From positions 243,784,978 through 243,848,977 of the forward strand of contig NC_090320.1 in assembly GCF_040869045.1 (NCBI RefSeq): 64,000 nt of DNA, given 5' to 3'. Positions 32,124 to 45,399 of this stretch are shown here, in pieces. Source of the DNA: Eurosta solidaginis. Its lineage: Eukaryota > Arthropoda > Insecta > Diptera > Tephritidae. The position numbers and the translations under genes are program-made. How positions within the stretch are numbered: the first letter of the stretch is position 1; every line of letters begins with the position of its first letter. Under the pieces are notes generated by a model. The model did no database searches. It saw nothing but the letters and a program-made list of their open reading frames with translations, and was not told where the DNA came from.

Positions 32124-34094
32124 ATGGATCTTCGAGATTCTGGCGAAAGTGATTGCGACTTTGAAGCTCTGCAGGTAATCGTGCTGCGACGAAAAAGAAA
32201 AATTAAAGAGCGTCCTGACTTTTTTCTTCATTATGGCGATGTTGACTTTCGCGAACGATTTCGTATGTGCAAAGATGCTGCTTGGTTTGTTTTTTCTTTA
32301 ATAAAAGACAAAATTTATCTTGAAGCACGGTAAGTTTACATCATATTTTATTTTTTAAATTACTTCTTCGTTTACAGCAACAACGCAATGCAGCCACATC
32401 AAAAGTTTTTCATCGCACTCCGGTTTTATGCTTCAGGATCTTTTCAGCAAATTGTGGCAGACCTTTCCGGAGTTTCAAAAGCAAGTGCCTCACGTGCAAT
32501 TACGCTAGTTTCCTACCATCTAGCATCCTTGCGAACACATTTTGTGAAATTTCCTCAAACGGAACAGGAGCGCTTGGAAACACAGGCTGCTTTTAAAGAA
32601 AAGGCAAATTTTCCGCGTGTAATTGGGGCAATCGACTGCACCCATGTTAACATCAATTCCCCAGGTGAATATGCGTCAATAGTAATTGGAAAACAATATC
32701 TCTATATTAATTTATAAACGCTTCCCAAGGCAGCCGGTTCTGTCCGGCTGTCATTTCAGTGTAATCCCATTTAATCTGTTGCGTCCCTCCCACAAATTGT
32801 CATCCTCCCAGCAGATCCTTGCAGCGGAGTAAAAATCTAGTTGAGGGGTCGACTGCTAATACGCTGCCAAAAATATCGAGAAAGGTATCAAAAGACGCGT
32901 ATTAATCTCGAAAATAATAATCCGAAGGCGGAAAATAAAAATGTTATCTCAGTTCGCAGATATTTGCAGTTGAAGTTGGCGATTTTCATGTGGTTGTTGT
33001 AATGTTGTCGTACCCACATACAATACAACAATAACCACGCCCACTTGTTCAAAATTGAAAAATGAGATAATTCAATAACAAGGTAGTGAAATTTGCTAGG
33101 TGGATTTGTTTTATGACGCAAAGCATAAACTCCCAAAAAGATTGGTATATGGGCATGGCAAAACCCACATTTAGAAGAAGAAAATTCGGAAGTTTAAAAA
33201 GCCGTAAATCAAAAGCCTTTAAAGATATTATATTTGCTTTGCAAATGAACATAAGATAGATTGTTACCTGCATCGGGACTGCGCCATACTCTCCTGCTCC
33301 GGGAGGGTATCGAATCCTAAGGGCGCCCCGTAGTCTACGCCTCAGCGCCCCTCACTACCTTCTAGCAGCTCTGCTGCTCAACATGTCACGCCCCACGCCC
33401 CTCTTGGAACTAACGCCTTTAACAACCCTCTCATTAGGGTCCACCCCTGTTGAAACAGCAAGTTTCCTTGGACTCCCGTTAGAGGACATTGATGACAATT
33501 TGTGATCGGTCGCACCTATTGGATGGGGCGAAGCACTGCTACAACAACAACAACAACATTAATTTATATAAAGGTGGTGATGATGGTGAAGTCTTTCGAA
33601 ATAGAAAAGGGTTTTTTTCTTTCAATGTGCAGACAATATGCGACAGCAAAATGAATATATTGGATATTGTAGCTCGATGGCCAGGATCTGTGCATGATTC
33701 AAGAATTTTTCGGAATTCGCGCATTTCCTATCGGTTTGAAAATAGGGAGTTCCAGAATGGCCTAATTGTTGCTGATAGTGGCTATGAAAACTCGAGCGTC
33801 GTGTTGACACCTCTTTCAAATTGTACAAAGAGAGCAGAAAATTTGTATAATGAGTCGCATATCAGAACACGTAATTGCGTCGAGCGCTCATATGGTGTGT
33901 GGAAACGTAGATTTCCTGTGCTATCAATGGGCATTCGAATGAAAGTCACTAGAGTTCCTTACATCATTGCAGGAACAGCAGTATTGCATAATGTTTGCAT
34001 TCGCTTTAATGATAAATCCGCACCACAACTTTCACCTGAAGTTAACGATGCTGTAATTAATGTTTTAACAGTCCCACCAAATCGCTCAAATTAA
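32124..34094 (+). CDS. PIF/Harbinger (HARBI1-like) transposase, three exons, frame intact
   Basis: Exons are 32124-32329, 32378-32664 and 33574-34094, joined by GT-AG introns at 32330-32377 and 32665-33573. The splice phases agree and give 337 codons plus stop, about the length of HARBI1-type transposases. The protein starts MDLRDSGESDCDF; an upstream in-frame ATG at 32001 is also possible but gives a hydrophobic leader. Exon 2 carries RNNAMQPHQKF, FYASGSFQ and a helix-turn-helix-like SGVSKASASRAI, then the first DDE aspartate in GAIDCTH. Exon 3 carries WPGSVHDSRIF, the second aspartate in VADSGY and the glutamate in NCVERSYGVWKRRFPVL. Family enzymes cut and paste DNA at 3-bp TWA targets in the nucleus, usually with a Myb-like partner that is not seen here. 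Activity is not shown. Confidence 0.85.
32717..33557 (+). mobile_element. jockey-type insertion within transposase intron 2
   Basis: ATTAATTTATA at 32706-32716 and 33558-33568 is an 11-bp target duplication. The insert starts AACGCTTCCCAAGGCAGCCG and ends in GCACTGCTACAACAAC plus more CAA units, the same 3' end as the jockey element at 37590-39810. Its middle is not jockey coding: it holds the TIR-family end (32868-33018) and a Helentron/DINE-like fragment (about 33020-33260). Without it, intron 2 would be only 57 bp. Confidence 0.75.
32868..33018 (+). repeat. end of the GGTATCAAAAGACGCG family
   Basis: CCAAAAATATCGAGAAAGGT, followed by ATCAAAAGACGCG, matches the ends of the element at 40880-41317. 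The GATTTTCATGTGGTTGTTGT word further in also matches. Confidence 0.65.
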
Positions 34095-34100
34095 GGGCGA

Positions 34101-34599
34101 TCTCGAAATGACCATACCAGAAGAACAATAATTGATACATATTTTGCTCGGCTATAACTTCACAATAATAAGGCAATATTAAAGTATATTTTGCTTGCCT
34201 AGCATATTCATATATCCTTTAATGCGAAACAAAATTTTTAATACATATTTTCAATGGTAGTCACCCATGGCCATGAGCGAACATATTTAGTGGAAAAGAA
34301 AATTCTGCATCCAAATGTAACCCGTCAGGGTGATATCGATATTTTCCAGCATAATGGTTACCGAACCAAATTTTATACTACGCACCAACATTTCAAAAAC
34401 TAAAAAACTTCCAGCAACCGATTGATAACAACACTATATTCGATGGCATTGCGGCAAATCACAAACAGCAGCAGCTCGATAATGAAAACACCCTTAAAGT
34501 CAACAAAAGCCTTTGATATTCCTAAAGGAGAACGTAAGTAGAAATACATTTCTGTATTTCCTTTTTAAAATAAATTGTATTATTTCTTCACAGATCCAT

Positions 34600-34600
<1 letters not shown>
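34101..34600. other. transition region, function unclear
   Basis: An intron-like segment with donor GTAAGT at 34533 and acceptor CACAG near 34593 lies just before the RpII215-like coding. The sequence before it (34380-34500) has glutamine/asparagine-rich frames that I do not recognise. Confidence 0.3.
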
Positions 34601-37242
<2,642 letters not shown>

Positions 37243-37589
37243 TTTATTTATTTATTTACAGTCTTGTATACTTAGTTTCTTAAATTACATCTATGAGATC
37301 TCTTTATGTTATTGCTAATTGATTTTTGTTTTTACATCATTAAATTATATAAAAGGCATTTTTTTGATTTTTTAAATTGATTTGATATTTGAAGTTAATT
37401 ATTTTGTCAAGTTATGACGGGTCGTCTCCAATAGTTGTCCATGTCGTGGAACTTTTAATATAAAGGTAAAATAGTTAAACTACTTCTATCTCATTTTATG
37501 CTTTAAAGTTTCGAACTTTAAGTTTTAACTGTGGTCTTTAATGATATCACAACGAACCTTTCATGATTTCCAAGTGAGCTTTTCCTACA
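37243..37589. other. non-coding
   Basis: AT-rich, includes a (TTTA)n run at about 37240-37258. Nothing else. Confidence 0.4.
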
Positions 37590-37599
37590 TTGAGCATCC

Positions 37600-38493
37600 T
37601 CACGTTTCATTCCCGACGGTAGAATTGCCGAAATTCGACCCCACTTTCCGTCGGAGGCCGCAAATTTAGCGGGAGAACGTGACCTTATAAGACAGCTCGA
37701 TCCTGGCGACCCCCAAATAAGGGAGATAAACCAACGCATCAGATTGCTTATGGATGAACACAAGCGGGCGAAATGGGAGGTAGCACCTAAGCGGTTGTAA
37801 CCTCTCTGGCGGTGCAGGTAAACTTTGGTCCACCGTAAAGTGCTGTCGGATGCAAAAAAATGCGCGAGCGCTTTCTGCCGACAATATATAATGCATTCTA
37901 CGGTCGACAAAGATAGACGGAGGGCCAACAGACACCCACATAAACATAAATTCAGCGCGTCACCAATTACCATCACCGCCAAAGAGTTTGAGGATGCCAT
38001 CGGTCATGCTAAACCATCTAAAGCAGTGGGCCCAGACGGGCCCAGTGGGCCGATGCTTAAAAGCCTAGGGAAAGAGGGTTTGAAATATTTAGCGCATGTC
38101 TTAAACCTGTCTCTTTCCACCTTTGTCATTCCCGAAAAATGGAAAATAGCCAAGGTGGTCCCGCTATTAAACCCTGCGAAACCAGCTAACATAGGAGAGT
38201 CATGTCGCCCGATATCTCTCCTATCGCCAGTAGCCAAGACGCTTGAAGCCATTTTGCTCCCCTACTTCAAAGCAAATTTGCAGCTAGCCTGTCATCAGCA
38301 TGGCTTCAGAAAACTCCATAGCACCACCACCGCGCTAAATGCCATTAGCACCCAGATAAATTGCGGTTTAAATCAAAACCCCCACAATAGAACAGTACTC
38401 GTTGCGCTAGACCTATCAAAAGCTTTTAATACGGTCAACCATGGAACGTTACTACAAGACCTGGAAGGGTCTTCCCTTCCCCCATGTCTTTAA
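37600..38493 (+). pseudogene. jockey ORF2: pre-RT region and RT fingers
   Basis: The first piece (37600-37790) reads FIPDGRIAEIRPHFPSEAAN and an ERDLIRQLDPGDPQIREINQ block typical of the stretch before jockey reverse transcriptases. It shifts frame near 37780. The main frame (37825-38493) has AKPSKAVGPDGPSG, VIPEKWKIAKVVPLLNP, RPISLLSPVAKTLE and VALDLSKAFNTVNH, i.e. RT motifs 1 to 3. A frameshift near 38470 separates it from the catalytic box. It would have primed cDNA synthesis at nicked DNA. As it stands the copy is dead. Confidence 0.85.
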
Positions 38494-38532
38494 AGGTGGA
38501 CCACAAATTATCTGGGTGGTCGGCAGGCATCG

Positions 38533-39018
38533 GTGCAATTTAGAAACGAAACATCAAAACCAAGAAGAATTAGACAAGGGGTACCACAGGGTTGTGTCCT
38601 ATCCCCACTTTTGTTTAATTTCTATATATCTAAGCTACCTTCGCCACCAGAAGGAGTTACTATCGTTTCCTACGCCGATGACTGCATAATAATGGCTACA
38701 GGCCCAGGCCCACAGATCGATGAGCTTTGCAACAGAATAAACGGCTACCTCCCTGATCTCTCCAGTTTTTTCGCCTCGCGAAACCTGGCATTACCACCGA
38801 CTAAATCCTCCGCGACCTTATTTACAACATGGACGTTCCAAATGTCGACCATTTTGAAAATCCACGTCGATGGCACTACGCTATCGACTGTCCTACACCC
38901 CAAAATCTTGGGTGTGACGTTTGATCAGGATCTACATTTTAGTGAGCATGCAGCCGCAATTGTACCGAAAATCCAGAGCCGTAATAAAATCCTCAAATCC
39001 CTTGCTGGCAGTACTTAG
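38533..39018 (+). pseudogene. jockey ORF2: RT palm with YADD
   Basis: The frame holds RQGVPQGCVLSPLLFNFYIS and SYADDCIIMATG, the catalytic motifs 4 and 5, then the thumb region with an ILGVTFDQDLHF block. The YADD box is intact. The frame ends at a stop near 39018 where uninterrupted relatives continue. It connects to the fingers piece only through a frameshift. Confidence 0.85.
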
Positions 39019-39746
39019 GGTAAAGACAAACAAACGCTCATTACCACATACAAAGCAATTGGCCAGCCAATTGCATGCTAAGCGTCCCCTATATGGTCGC
39101 CAAGCTTAAAAACTACCCACTGTAAGAAGCTACAGGCCTACCAAAATACTGCTCTCAGAACCGCCACGGGCTATCTTCTTATGTCCCCAGAACACCATCT
39201 ATATAATGAGGCGAGAATACTCCCCATCGGGGAGAGAAATGAGATGCTAACCAAACAGTTCCTGTTGAATATCCAGAAACCTGGGAATCCCAACAGACAT
39301 CTGATTGATGAGCCAACACCGCCTAGGGGCTTAAGGAGTCATCTCCGTAAGCATCATGAGGAAATACGGCACCTGAGAACTCAGCCGTATGAAGCAAAAA
39401 ACACAAGCAGGTCCTCAGTGAACTTCACAAACAGGCGTCGGATCTTTATGCCAGGAATTGCCCGGTGAATCCAGTACTCAAAGAACAGTACCCAAAACTT
39501 GCGAAAGAGGAACGCATACTCCCCAGGGAAACGCGAGTCACTCTAGCTCAACTTCGTTCTGGATACTGTAACAGGCTAAACTCTTACCTATCCGGAATCA
39601 ACCCCGACGTACAAAATGTATGCCCCGCTTATGTCCCACATGACACCAAGCATCTCTTTAATTGTAATGTGGAACCAACGCCTCTAACGCCCCTTTCATT
39701 ATGGTCCACCTCTGTTGACACAGCAAGTTTCCTAGGACCCCGTTAG
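39019..39746 (+). pseudogene. jockey ORF2: C-terminal region
   Basis: Three frames carry the tail: RVKTNKRSLPHTKQ near 39030, then 39181-39468 starting MSPEHHLYNEARILP, then 39465-39746 with an LRSGYCNRLNSYLSGINPD block and an NVCPAYVPHDTKHLFNC cysteine/histidine region. This is the region expected after the RT thumb in jockey-type elements. At least two frameshifts are needed to join the parts. Confidence 0.8.
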
Positions 39747-39810
39747 AGGATATTGATGACACTTTGTGATCGGTCGCAGCTATTAGGTGGGGCGAAGCAC
39801 TGCTACAACA

Positions 39811-39942
39811 GGAGCAAACCTAGGTAAATTTTGGGAATATAATGAAAAAATTAAAAAATAAAAAAAAACATATAAATATAATATGATTTGTATAAGATAA
39901 AAAGCTGATAAATAATAGGTACCCTATTATGTATACTACACT
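39811..39942. other. short AT-rich spacer
   Basis: Poly-A rich; nothing else. Confidence 0.4.
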
Positions 39943-40357
39943 GGGTCGATTTATTAACCGATATCGCGCCATCGATTTTTCGATAGGATTTGGGCTCAGG
40001 AAAAAAAGGTTCCACTACGCATACCCAAAACAATAATTTTTGAGCCTGCGAAAAAAATGCCGAAACGGTCAATTTTTCGACCAAAACACTCCCCAAAACC
40101 CAAAAATTTTTTTTTTTTTTCAAAAAACTGTTATCGCCAACGTTTTACAACAGTCTTTTGAAAAAAAAAAAATATTTTTTGGGTTTTGGGGAGTGTTTTG
40201 GTCGAAAAGTTTACCCTTTCGCCAGTTTTTTTTTTTTGCACAGGCTCGAAAATTATTTTTTTGGGTATGCGTAGTGGAACTTTTTTTCCTGAGCCCAAAT
40301 CCTATCGAAAAATCGATGGCGCGATATTGGTTAACTTTCGTCCATACAAATCGACCC
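39943..40357. mobile_element. F-family MITE, second copy
   Basis: Ends GGGTCGATTTATTAACCG (left, short type) and, inverted, GGGTCGATTTGTATGGACG (right, long type). So this copy is inverted relative to 9728-10890. The centre is itself foldback: AAACACTCCCCAAAACCCAA before and TTGGGTTTTGGGGAGTGTTT after AACTGTTATCGCCAACGTT. Confidence 0.85.
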
Positions 40358-40879
40358 AGGTTAATGTGTGCACATCAGTTGAGTGCTGCAAACTCTTATA
40401 GAGCTGATCCAGATCGTTTCAATGAGATTTGATCGTGATCTAAGGCTGCATAACTCAATGTCAATTAGATGTCACGTCCAAGCTTGATTGCTTTATCCGA
40501 CATATTATCGTACATTACATTTTGTTCCGCAACAAAAGAAAGCTGACAGCTGTCAAATGATTAAGTAGTAATTTGCATTGAATATTTAGAAGTTATTCCA
40601 TATTTTAAGTGGTTTTCCATATACATTTGTAGGTGTTTGAGCCTTTGAGAATGTGTGTACTCAGAAGAAGACAATCAAACATTTTTTTTTTTTTGTATAT
40701 GAAACTGTGATTGGTTTTTATCTGACTGATTGCGAATATTGTTCGAAATGTGGAACTTAACTTCTGAATCATCACCTTTGAATCAATAAGGAGAAATGTT
40801 TATATTGACAAAAAGTACTTAAATGGTTAACTCTGTGTAATTCTATACGACTGCATGACACTCTAAATACACGTCAAAG
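40358..40879. other. non-coding
   Basis: Nothing recognised. Confidence 0.35.
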
Positions 40880-41317
40880 AATATCAATAGGGGTATCAAA
40901 AGACGCGTTTTGGATCCAGGACTGCGAATAAGAAAACGGAGGTCAAAAATTTGGGTTTGTCAAGAGATATTTGCAAAAGAAATTGAAGATTTTCATGTGG
41001 TTGTTGTAATTTTGATGATTTTGTTGTATCCACAAAAAAATTGTGAACATAAGTATTTTGCTCGGATAAAGTATTGGTCTCCAAACCAGTTTTGGACCCA
41101 CCCAGGGTAATTTTTTATAAGCGCGGCTGAAGGCGACCAATGCAGAAAGGTGTTCTGCGCAAAAATAATAAGCATGCCACCCCTGGTTTCGGCGCTCTCT
41201 GGAGTCAATTTTCGGATTTTCTTTAATATCTTTTGATGTACGCGAATTTTTGTCTTCCGTTTTCGGATTCGCTATCCTGGATCCAAAACGCGTCTTCTGA
41301 TGACCCTCTCGATATTT
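40880..41317. mobile_element. TIR element, GGTATCAAAAGACGCG family
   Basis: The ends contain GGTATCAAAAGACGCGTTTT then GGATCCAGGACTGCGAAT at the left, and the same order inverted at the right, giving imperfect inverted repeats of about 80 bp. It is about 0.44 kb and non-coding. Solitary ends lie at 4098, 18918 and 32868. Confidence 0.75.
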
Positions 41318-41399
41318 TTGGACATGTATTAACAGTGTCATGCTTTCGTATAGAATTACCCAAATCTGCAAAAATCTAACTACATTCTATGAAGGTATC

Positions 41400-41870
41400 T
41401 AAGGTCCGGTTTTTCAGTACAAGTTCAACTCAGTTTTTCAATTAAACCACGTTTAAACTCATTCTGCAGTTTTTCAGTCTACTTTAAGTGAAGTTTAAGC
41501 TTAGCTTAAGCGGCCCATCCGACAGGGTTAAACTCTAGTTAAGCTATCATTTATTTGCTTTCCTTCGAAATGGCGTCGAATATACCCAACAAGTATTTGG
41601 GCTTGAGTACCATTAGAGCTCATGTTAATAACGAGCATACTTTTCGAAAACCTCAAGAGTTGTTTCAAAATAGTGGCTTAACTTCAGAACCAAGCGTTCT
41701 CAGCGAAAAGGAATTTTTTATAAAGCAAAAAATGCTGTTACTTAAGTTGAAAAAAGATAGTTCCCAACTTATACTTAATTGTGGTTCTCTAACTGGACTC
41801 AAATGTAACACTCCAATACTACAGTATTTTCAGGAAAATAGAATAAAACATGAATAATTTATTTTTAATT
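41400..41870 (+). mobile_element. Harbinger-type MITE, left end and coding core only
   Basis: TAA at 41400-41402, then GGTCCGGTTTTTCAGTACAA and the AGTTTAA-rich terminus as in 52235-53015. No right terminus is found before 42000. Confidence 0.65.
41570..41857 (+). pseudogene. MASNIPNK-type open frame carried by Harbinger MITEs
   Basis: From the ATG at 41570 an open frame of about 96 codons starts MASNIPNKYLGLSTIRAHV and ends in a charged stretch with KEFFIKQKMLLLKLKKDSSQ. Relatives of the first part occur in the MITEs at 52400 (MASNIPNKHLALS) and about 21840 to 21710 on the minus strand (MASNIPNKHLGLSTIRA), both broken. Conserved context in three copies suggests it came with the element. The K/L-rich end resembles the tails of Myb/SANT-like accessory proteins that partner Harbinger transposases, but that is a guess. 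It could also be a captured host gene end. Confidence 0.45.
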
Positions 41871-41962
41871 TATAACACCTCATTACTGCTACCAACCAGG
41901 AGGCCAATTCACGTTCTGTGAAATGAACAAATTTTTGTTTGAAATTTTTATTTTATTTTATC

Positions 41963-42208
41963 CATGGCTCAATTATATGGTTGGCTCATCTCATCAGCTG
42001 ATTTTATTTACTTCATTACATGGTCGATGGGATTGTCAAAAGGAGAAGGCAAACTCGAAATGAAACCAACACATTGGCACCATTTTCTTACACATACAAA
42101 AACTGCTAAGTTTTATGTTTCCATTCCATACCAACACGCAGATTTTGACAATCTGAACTAACATATTTTGTTTTTGTACAGTTGAGCCAACCATATAGTT
42201 AAACCATG
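41963..42208. mobile_element. short MITE with CATGG ends
   Basis: Left CATGGCTCAATTATATGGTT, then GGCTCA; right the same words inverted (TGAGCCAACCATATAGTTAA, then ACCATG). About 246 bp. No clear target duplication because the ends themselves are partly palindromic. Confidence 0.7.
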
Positions 42209-42640
42209 ATTTTATCACAGGACGCGAATATGTCATAAACTTGTTTGAATTTCTTTGTATTTCGGGTTTTATCGAAAATAAACGTTAGAATAACAGCAAT
42301 TATAGAATAACAACGTCATAAATATGGCAATTAGCAATTTATAACTAACAGTCATTAAATGCTTTATTAAGTTTTCTTATCAATCAACGCTTAGTCCAGC
42401 ACAATAATTGGAATTAATTTGTGAAGATGCCATTTAAACAGGGACCCAATTGTTATTCCTTTTACAATAAAAGTCCTTCAAACCCCGGACTTTTTTTTAG
42501 TCAGAAAGAAATTATTTTATATTATCCGAACTTCTATTTTATAGGTCCGGTCTAAACTCCCTAGTTATTTGTTGCGATTTAAACTACATACCACTAAACT
42601 TAAAGAAATGTGAAACAAGTGTGTTTTCACGTGATGTCGC
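42209..42640. other. non-coding
   Basis: The word AAAGTCC/GGACTTT recurs here and at 43520-43570 and 44680; no other structure seen. Confidence 0.35.
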
Positions 42641-42649
42641 AGTTAGCTT

Positions 42650-43515
42650 CCTATACAATTAACAATTGCAAAAAAATGTAGGTGTATGAGTTTTTTGACC
42701 TAGGGGTTGCGATGGATAGCAAGCTTAGTTTCAACTTTCATATTAATGAAACTATCGATAAGGCCAGAGGTGTGTTAGCATTTGTAAAACGTTGGTCAAT
42801 AGAATTTAGCGATGTTTATGTTACGAAAACACTTTTAATAACATTGGTTAGACCAATAATAGAATATGGATCGATAATTTGGAATCCGCGTGATCAAGTT
42901 CACGCAGATAGTTTGGAATAAATTCAAAAATAATTTTTACTTCTTGCCTTAAGGGATTTTAAATGGGATTCTTTGTATAATCTACCCCCTTCTACCAATC
43001 AGCTAGAACTTATTAACCTTCCTACCCTTGCAAGTCGTAGAGAGATGCTGGGAGTAATTTGTATGATCAAATTAGTTAACGGCTTGATTTCTAGTAAGTT
43101 TTTACTAAGCGAAGTTAACTTAACTTCTCGGTCAACTAGACGTTTTATGTCCCTTTTTACTGAAACAATGTAAAACCAATTTGAATTAAATGAGTCCTTC
43201 CGCAGTTTGTGTCAGGACTATAACTCTCACTGAAGCATAATTGATAGTGCGGAATCACTTTATAGCATTAAAAAATCGATTATTTCCTCTCTTAAAAGTT
43301 ATCCTACTAACCTGATAATTATTATTTTCTAACTATTTATGTATATGTCAGTAGTATTTAGCCTACCTTATAAGTGTTTTACATAGCTGATGAGATTAAC
43401 AATTCTCTGTAGCTAAACAGTTTTAGATCTCGGCGCTTAACAAATCCCTGCCTTTCAACGACTCGGTTGGGCGTGCTTTGGAGGGTAAAACCATTGCGAA
43501 TTATTATAATTAAAG
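42650..43515 (+). pseudogene. CR1-like non-LTR element tail, copy A
   Basis: The frame 42682-42921 holds a DLGVAMDSKLSFNFHI block, an ARGVLAFVKRW block and a LVRPIIEYGSIIWNP motif, which mark the region after the RT palm in CR1/L2-like elements. A TAA at 42919 stops it. Coding continues in frame with a DLGY-like PPSTNQLELINLPTLASRRE block to 43173, and the 3' end has GTCGGTTGGGCGTGCTTTGG-type sequence shared with copy B. It is truncated at the 5' end and dead. Copy B at 44987-46735 is the better copy of the same family. Confidence 0.75.
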
Positions 43516-43857
43516 GAGAAATAAAAGTTAATTCAGGACTTTTATTTTCCAAGGAAAAACTAAAAGTCTGGCATTATAAATGTGGAACGACTCATCCAAA
43601 TAAAACGATTTATTTTTTTCATACAGAATTCTTCTTGTTTCAACAAAAACAAAACAATATCTGGAACCAAACTTTATGGCGAAAAAACAGGTGTCAATTT
43701 ATTATGAAAAAGTATAGGGCTGACGGTAGAGTGCTTGATATTAGCTATGCTAGCCGAGAAGCAGTTTTGATATTCACATAATTTACAAGCTTCAAACGTT
43801 TCTGGCACTCTGACATCTTTTACAATTTCCATAAGAAATAGCTTTCTATCTTTATAT
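43516..43857. other. non-coding
   Basis: A frame of 104 codons (43467-43781) starts inside the CR1-like 3' end and has no recognised domain. Confidence 0.35.
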
Positions 43858-44449
43858 TGTGGCGAATATTAGCAGTTCTATATATCACTGTGCTGCTATT
43901 AAATAGATGTACAACAGCAATAGGGCAAGCATCCACACTTAAGTACATGTACACAATAAACCAAGCAGCCACACTTATGTACTTGTACACATTAAAGCAA
44001 GCAGCCCCACTTATGTACAAGGCAACGAAGAACATTCCACACACATAACAAGCAGATTGAAGCAAAGAGATTACTTCACATACACATATGTATGTAGTCA
44101 TCAGCTAAGAGCAGAAATTGTTGCTCGCACATACACACGCATATAGCTAAATAACCAAGTATGAGATACAACTGTTCCCGAAGGCATGTTCGTGACAAGT
44201 GTAGGCCTTAAGAGAAATAGTCGAACGAGACAACAGAGAGTATAAACGCAGCGCAAGCTGAGGAATAACTAATCAGTTTGATTTAAGCACGCTATTAGCG
44301 AAATATAATTGTGGAGTACTACTCCCAAAGTAGTCTAAATAAAGACCATTTTGCAATACTGAATATTGGAGTTATTTATTCGATTGTTCAGCGAATCGAA
44401 CGTTAGCAGAAGGTATATAATTATTAGGAACTTCCCAAATATGGTTACA
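43858..44449 (+). mobile_element. solo LTR, third member of the ATAT-targeting family
   Basis: It starts TGTGGCGAATATTAGC and ends GGTTACA. It is preceded by ATAT (43854-43857) and followed by ATGT. A TATA-like GAGTATAAACGC lies at about 44239 and AATAAAGACC at about 44338. It shares the 3' half with 22061-22623 best. The middle is diverged, with GCACACTTATGTAC-like words repeated three times at 43930-44020. Confidence 0.75.
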
Positions 44450-44719
44450 ATGTTATAGCAACGCTTCTCGTTATCGCTATGTCGTCAGCCTAAGTACAGT
44501 ACCCTCAGATTTGGTTTTAATGTCTGGTATTAGTAACAAGAACTACCAAAAGGCAATACAGGTTTCAAATCTATACTTTAAGAAGAATCTATTGGTAAAA
44601 TATTAGTTTCATATGGATGAGCCGTTCCATAGTTATCGGTCAGGATTAAACTTTAATTTTCGGACTAAACTAAAGTCCTAATTTTACTATCACAACTAGG
44701 TACCAGGACATATGTATGT
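44450..44719. other. non-coding
   Basis: Nothing recognised. Confidence 0.35.
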
Positions 44720-44987
44720 TAAAAAAAACTTCGTTCTCTCGGCAAAAACTATAAGTTGTCTAGGATCTGGCTTCATAGCAGCCTGGGAACTCTGCCGCCA
44801 CTGGTAGCTTAAAGCTTGACCTCGCGAGCGCAGGACACGAACAGAACACGTGCTCTACCGTTTATTTTTACAGCCCGCACTTCTGCTATTACTGACGAGG
44901 CCTAATTAACATGCATTTTACGTCCGAAGGCAGTGCCCAGTTAGTATGCCGAATATGAGCATTAAATTTTCTCTGTTTAAAGATAAT

Positions 44988-45380
44988 GTTATATACACTG
45001 ATTTCAGTAAAGCATTTGATAAAGTTTCCCACTCCTTGCTTATCCACAAGCTTGATCGACTTGGATTCCAATCTGGTCTCACCCAGTGGATCTCTTCGTA
45101 TCTCTGCGATAGAACGCAAAAAGTAATTTTTAAAAATACTCTTTCAAATGTTATTAATGTTCCCTCTGGCGTCCCACAGGGCAGTCATCTCGGTCCAATT
45201 CTGTTCTTGCTATTTATTAATGATATCTGTACCACAATAAAATATTCCAAAATTTTAATGTATGCTGATGATGTAAAACTTTTTAGGTCCTATGCGTCTA
45301 TTGATATGTGTCCCTTGCTGCTTAATTCCTTGCTTAGTTCCTTGGTGCAACGCAAACTCAATGCCGCGGATTCTCAATAA
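44988..45380 (+). pseudogene. CR1-like copy B: reverse transcriptase palm
   Basis: From about 44988 the frame reads YTDFSKAFDKVSHSLLIHKL, then a NVPSGVPQGSHLGPILFLLF block and an ILMYADDVKLF catalytic box, all intact. The open frame seems to start at 44946, but its first 13 codons belong to the LOA element on the other side of the junction, so that ATG is spurious. It ends at a stop at 45380. CR1-type enzymes copy their RNA at nicked target DNA. Without the N-terminal fingers and endonuclease this fragment is inactive. Confidence 0.8.
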
Positions 45381-45399
45381 ATGTAAATTCATGTTCCTC

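Larger units (their letters stand above)
31836..34100 (+). mobile_element. PIF/Harbinger transposon carrying its transposase; right end not found
   Basis: TTA at 31836-31838 is followed by GGCCCGGTTTCATCAACTCG, a Harbinger-like 5' terminus resembling the MITE ends at 20932 and 52235. The three-exon transposase gene follows. I searched to about 34500 for the matching inverted end (…AAACCGGGCC) and did not see it. The element seems truncated or rearranged beyond 34100, where a pseudogene of RpII215 begins within 600 bp. Confidence 0.75.
37590..39810 (+). mobile_element. jockey-type non-LTR retrotransposon, 5'-truncated
   Basis: Coding resembles ORF2 of jockey-clade elements from before the RT to the stop, followed by a 3' end GGGGCGAAGCACTGCTACAA shared with the insertion at 32717-33557. 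ORF1 and the endonuclease are absent. There is no RNase H domain, as expected for jockey. Confidence 0.85.

Noticed and set aside
41555..41569. The upstream ATG at 41555 as the start of the MASNIPNK frame
   Set aside because: The related copies share sequence from the ATG at 41570 on, and the five codons before it are not conserved.
44946..44985. Start codon and N-terminus of the CR1-like reverse transcriptase
   Set aside because: These bases belong to LOA copy C on the other strand; the CR1-like element begins at about 44987.
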